DNA of 8,556 nucleotides from an uncultured Bacilli bacterium (lineage in GTDB: Bacteria; Bacillota_I; Bacilli_A; RFN20; CAG-288), in the NCBI GenBank assembly GCA_934700375.1, contig CAKUXT010000079.1:1-8556 (forward strand), in the 5' to 3' direction. A program made the position numbers and the translations under genes. Positions within the stretch are counted from its first letter, which is position 1; each line of letters opens with the position of its first letter. The notes under the pieces are model-generated. The model was not told where the DNA came from, did no database searches, and saw only the letters and a list, made by a program, of their open reading frames with translations. This document shows, in pieces, positions 5,898 through 8,556 of the stretch.

Positions 5898-7110
5898 ACT
5901 TGCTTTCGTTAGTATCTTTTTTCTTTCCGTATTTCTTCAATAGGTAGATGACAACATAGTAGATAAGGACAATGAGAAGCGTGATGCCTGCACCGATTGC
6001 AAAACCGGTAAAGTCGATCATGACATCGCTCCACAATCCGCTTCTTCCAGGTGTGAATAACTGAATGAACTCTGTCAGTTCAGCTAAGAAGAGACCTTGT
6101 AAGAAGACGAATGGAACGGAGAAGAACCAGTTTGTCTTATCATCGAAGAAGAACAGATAGAACAAAGAAGAGAAGACTGCAGTGATAAGGAAGGCACCGA
6201 AGTGACCTAATCCTTTTCTGATCTTGAATAAGAAGGAAGACATATTGGTGATCAGACTCTTTTTATCGACAACTATATGTATCATAAGGGAGAAGTCGAT
6301 GGTGTTGTTATCATTCACTTTGCAGGTGATATCTGCATTGCCCGCTTTCAAGGGAGTGATATTTCCATCGTTTCCGACTTTCAGGATTTCGGTATTGGAG
6401 CTCTCATATGTGACTGTCTTATAGGTGGATGTCTTCTTGAAGTTGGTGATGATCTTTGCCGGCATGCCGTTTTCGATATGATAGACATTGTTCTCTTTGT
6501 CGTAAGAGACCTTTTCCTGCTTCAATGTGATTGGTGCTTCTTCATCGATTTCGATACGGTTGACGACATAGAAAGTCAGATTCTTTTTGCATCCTGATAC
6601 TTCTTCTTTGATTTCAAAGCTGACTTTGCCGATCTTGTGGAAGAGGAAGCTTTCATTCTTGTATTCACCGATCTTTTTATCAGTGGATGTGACGGATAGT
6701 CTGTAATTGGTGGGAACTGTGAAAGGACTATAGACTGTCTGAAGTTTTAAGACAGAATCGACATCCGCAGATAATGCGATGTTTCCTTCTTCATCTGTCT
6801 TATCAGCTAAGTTCATCTCATCATCTCCTTTGAAGAGATGGATGGAGAAGCTTTTTGCTACCTTATGACGGACAGAGACATTCATGAGCTTTGATGCACT
6901 TGTGATTTCTTTGTTGTCATACATCGGGGTGATGAGAAGATGGAATCCGCCTTCGTCGACACCTCGGAATGTGATGGAGTTGTCTGTGGTAGAGGTGACT
7001 GTCGCATAGTTTACGGAAGCGTTCTCGGTGTGGAACGAATACATCTGATTTTCATCGAAGGATATCGTTCCGCCTGAGGTGACATAGATGAGAAGCTCCT
7101 CGGTGAGCAT
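5896..7110 (-). CDS. C-terminal part of Ig-like surface protein fused to a VanZ-like domain (frameshifted gene)
   Basis: Numbering from the ATG at 7110 gives 404 residues. Residues 1-285 are Ig-like beta-rich units, the last with a clear Big_2 pattern, ESSNTEILKVGNDG (236-249) then KAGNADITCKV (255-265). Residues about 296-392 resemble VanZ: KIRKGLGHFGAF (296-307), ELTEFIQLFTPGRSG (344-358) and SDVMIDFTGFAIG (361-373). They carry about three membrane segments (303-322, 328-343, 366-391), and a Lys-rich tail ends the protein. VanZ proteins are small membrane proteins linked to teicoplanin resistance in enterococci, but most members have unknown roles. The frame is open upstream of the ATG and continues the Ig protein of the next entry, so this is probably not an independent gene. 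However, AAAGGA (7117-7122, minus strand) sits 6 nt before the ATG, so internal initiation is possible. No signal peptide follows that ATG. Confidence 0.75.
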   Translation of the reverse strand: MLTEELLIYVTSGGTISFDENQMYSFHTENASVNYATVTSTTDNSITFRGVDEGGFHLLITPMYDNKEITSASKLMNVSVRHKVAKSFSIHLFKGDDEMNLADKTDEEGNIALSADVDSVLKLQTVYSPFTVPTNYRLSVTSTDKKIGEYKNESFLFHKIGKVSFEIKEEVSGCKKNLTFYVVNRIEIDEEAPITLKQEKVSYDKENNVYHIENGMPAKIITNFKKTSTYKTVTYESSNTEILKVGNDGNITPLKAGNADITCKVNDNNTIDFSLMIHIVVDKKSLITNMSSFLFKIRKGLGHFGAFLITAVFSSLFYLFFFDDKTNWFFSVPFVFLQGLFLAELTEFIQLFTPGRSGLWSDVMIDFTGFAIGAGITLLIVLIYYVVIYLLKKYGKKKDTNESK

Positions 7111-8556
7111 ATCATATCCTTTGCCATTGAAATGGTAGGTTTGACTTCGTTGATGATGGTGTATTTGACAGAGTCGGAGATCATGGAAGATGGATGGGTG
7201 TATTCGATGGTGATGACACCAGGAAGGAGATTGCCTTTTGTAGAGAGAGTTGTTCCGTTGATCTTGACTTCACTAAGCTCTCCTGAGGTTGATGTTTTGG
7301 AAGTGATTGAATAGGTCAAGGAAGTGGAGATGGATTCTTTTGATGTGTTGATGATATTGCCTGATGCATCATACATCTTATCGATTTTGATATAGTTTGA
7401 TAAGTTATAGGCTTTTCCATTATATAGGATGTGACTATTATCATCGGTTTCATCCAAAGTGTTGATGAATGTAACATTCGAGATGGCGGATGGCTCGAAT
7501 ATAGTGATGCTGATACTTTTAGAGAATCCGACGATTTTCTTTTCCATGTTCTCCTTTGTCTGATAGAAGTTCATGGTGACTGTTGCAGTTCCTTTATTGA
7601 TAGCGGTGACTTTTCCGCTACTATCGACCTTCAATATGCTTTCATCGCTGGATTTATAGTCGTATAGTTTCTGCAAGATACAATCGGAATTGACCGGATT
7701 AGGTGATGAATATTTGATATAGGATGTCGATCCTTTTTTGATTCTTGCTTCGGAGAGATAGTTAAGAGAAATTCTGACTTCTTTCAATTCTCTTTTTGCA
7801 ACCTGAACACGGATAGAAGAAGAGATATCATAGTTTGTTGAACGGACGATGATTTCAGCTTCTCCTTCTTTGACACCGATAATCTTATTGCCGGATATTT
7901 TGATGATGCTAGTGTCAGAGGTCTCTAATTTGTATTGCTTGTAAGTAGCATTCGACGGACAGAATTCGATGTTGAACTTGGAGGTGAAGTCAACGTTTTC
8001 TTTGACGGCGAGATAATACTGAGGATTTGTTTTGGCTCTTACGGAAATAGATTCAAGCGGGATTACTTCGATGGTATTTTCAATGATCTTTGCTTTGAAA
8101 GAAGAAGTCTTATCTAGTTTGGAGTGGGAAGTGATTGTTATCGTCTTTCCATCCGGTGTCTTCTTCTTAGTGTAGATGGTTGAACCTTCGATTGTCAGAT
8201 AATCGCTGATTTCAGTTTCGCCGATACCATCCATTTCAATCGAATAAAGAAGCGATTTGTCTGTTGTGTTGTTCGGTGTGAATGCCGTTTCGATGTTGTA
8301 GCTTCTGTTTGCTTCTAACGCGTAAACTCCGTTATCGTCAGTCTTGACATTCGATAATCTGGATTCGATCGCTGTCTCTTTGATGTTGATGACATGGAAG
8401 GTGAAGCTATCTTTGATTTCAGTGAAGTTTGTAGACCATGCAGTGACTGTTGCCTCTCCTTCTTTATTCGTTTTGATAAGACCATTTTCATCAACAGAGA
8501 GAACGGATTCATTATCGCTTATGAAGGATACTGATTTATAAGAGCAGTTCTCAGGC
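7011..8556 (-). CDS. N-terminal/middle part of large bacterial Ig-like (Big_2) surface protein, open at window edge
   Basis: The minus-strand frame is open from the window edge; the true start and any signal peptide lie beyond 8556. It encodes consecutive Ig-like units of about 90-110 residues. Clear Big_2 signatures read SDNESVLSVDENG then KEGEATVTAWS (near 8517-8435), SDTSIIKISGNKI then KEGEAEIIVRS (near 7920-7838), and SSDESILKVDSSGKV then NKGTATVTMN (near 7652-7570). Such domains are extracellular stalks or adhesion modules. Sense coding holds to about NEVKPTIS (7128), after which the frame gives unrelated residues up to a stop at 7011-7013. The Ig protein resumes in the other frame as FNGKGYDMLTEELLIYV. 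A one-base gain near 7126-7133 would join both entries into a protein of at least 887 residues. The ATG at 8232-8234 is internal to an Ig unit and is not the start. Confidence 0.78.
   Translation of the reverse strand, partial: PENCSYKSVSFISDNESVLSVDENGLIKTNKEGEATVTAWSTNFTEIKDSFTFHVINIKETAIESRLSNVKTDDNGVYALEANRSYNIETAFTPNNTTDKSLLYSIEMDGIGETEISDYLTIEGSTIYTKKKTPDGKTITITSHSKLDKTSSFKAKIIENTIEVIPLESISVRAKTNPQYYLAVKENVDFTSKFNIEFCPSNATYKQYKLETSDTSIIKISGNKIIGVKEGEAEIIVRSTNYDISSSIRVQVAKRELKEVRISLNYLSEARIKKGSTSYIKYSSPNPVNSDCILQKLYDYKSSDESILKVDSSGKVTAINKGTATVTMNFYQTKENMEKKIVGFSKSISITIFEPSAISNVTFINTLDETDDNSHILYNGKAYNLSNYIKIDKMYDASGNIINTSKESISTSLTYSITSKTSTSGELSEVKINGTTLSTKGNLLPGVITIEYTHPSSMISDSVKYTIINEVKPTISMAKDMICSPRSFSSMSPQAERYPSMKIRCIRSTPRTLP
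7126..7133 (-). other. Frameshift point in the Ig/VanZ gene
   Basis: On the minus strand the local sequence is ACCATTTCAATGGC. The upstream frame reads P-T-I-S; the downstream frame reads F-N-G-K-G-Y-D. One extra base here (for example T in the TTT run, or A before AAT) gives continuous Ig coding. No slippery heptamer is present. The exact site is uncertain by several bases. Confidence 0.6.

Noticed and set aside
6277..6597. Plus-strand frame of 106 codons
   Set aside because: Antisense shadow of the Ig/VanZ coding region with no ribosome site and no recognisable motifs.
8315..8512. Minus-strand frame of 65 codons near the right edge
   Set aside because: Overlaps the open Big_2 frame, which carries clear Ig signatures; this frame gives no pattern.
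1..8556. CRISPR array, tRNA/rRNA, insertion sequence or integrase
   Set aside because: No regularly spaced direct repeats, cloverleaf-like sequence, transposase motif or flanking inverted repeats were recognised on either strand.

Overview
The window looks like a chromosomal segment from a low-GC Gram-positive bacterium (Bacillota; possibly an uncultured Erysipelotrichia- or Bacilli-like gut lineage). The clues are AT-rich DNA, strong purine-rich Shine-Dalgarno sites, extended -10 promoters, a lipobox lipoprotein, a Gx-family S-component-like transporter and a bacterial Ig-like (Big_2) surface protein. TGA is used as a stop and TGG as Trp, so the standard bacterial code applies and not the Mycoplasma code. 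The lineage is inference.

Positions 1-2551 hold a divergent cluster linked to extracytosolic flavin modification. On the minus strand a NusG-domain-II membrane-anchored protein (477-959) overlaps by 4 nt a Gx transporter family protein (480 to beyond the left edge). On the plus strand a lipoprotein FAD:protein FMN transferase (ApbE, 1031-2551) starts 71 bp away. The three match the families of EetA, EetB and FmnB in the Listeria flavin-based extracellular electron transfer locus. The two sides share a compact intergenic region with back-to-back promoters, and the NusG-II mRNA may be nearly leaderless.

Positions 2621-3745 hold a stomatin/QmcA-like SPFH membrane protein with its own promoter, an unusual charged tail and an intrinsic terminator.

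Positions 3746-5858 form a self-contained, visibly more AT-rich cassette between two terminators. It carries its own promoter, overlapped by a perfect palindrome, and a two-gene defence module: an RloA/AbiLi-like AAA ATPase (3865-5139) and an RloB/AbiLii-like partner (5146-5786). The second gene is split by a one-base frameshift in an A6 tract, so the system is dead, phase-switched, or intact with a sequencing error.

Positions 5859-5897 are a bidirectional terminator. From 5896 past the right edge runs a minus-strand gene for a large surface protein: about eight Ig-like units followed by a C-terminal VanZ-like membrane domain. It too is broken by an apparent one-base deletion, near 7126-7133. 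Two losses of the same kind about 2 kb apart make assembly or read error a serious alternative to true pseudogenes.

No tRNA, rRNA, CRISPR array, insertion sequence or transposase was seen, and no stretch longer than 300 bp lacks a gene.
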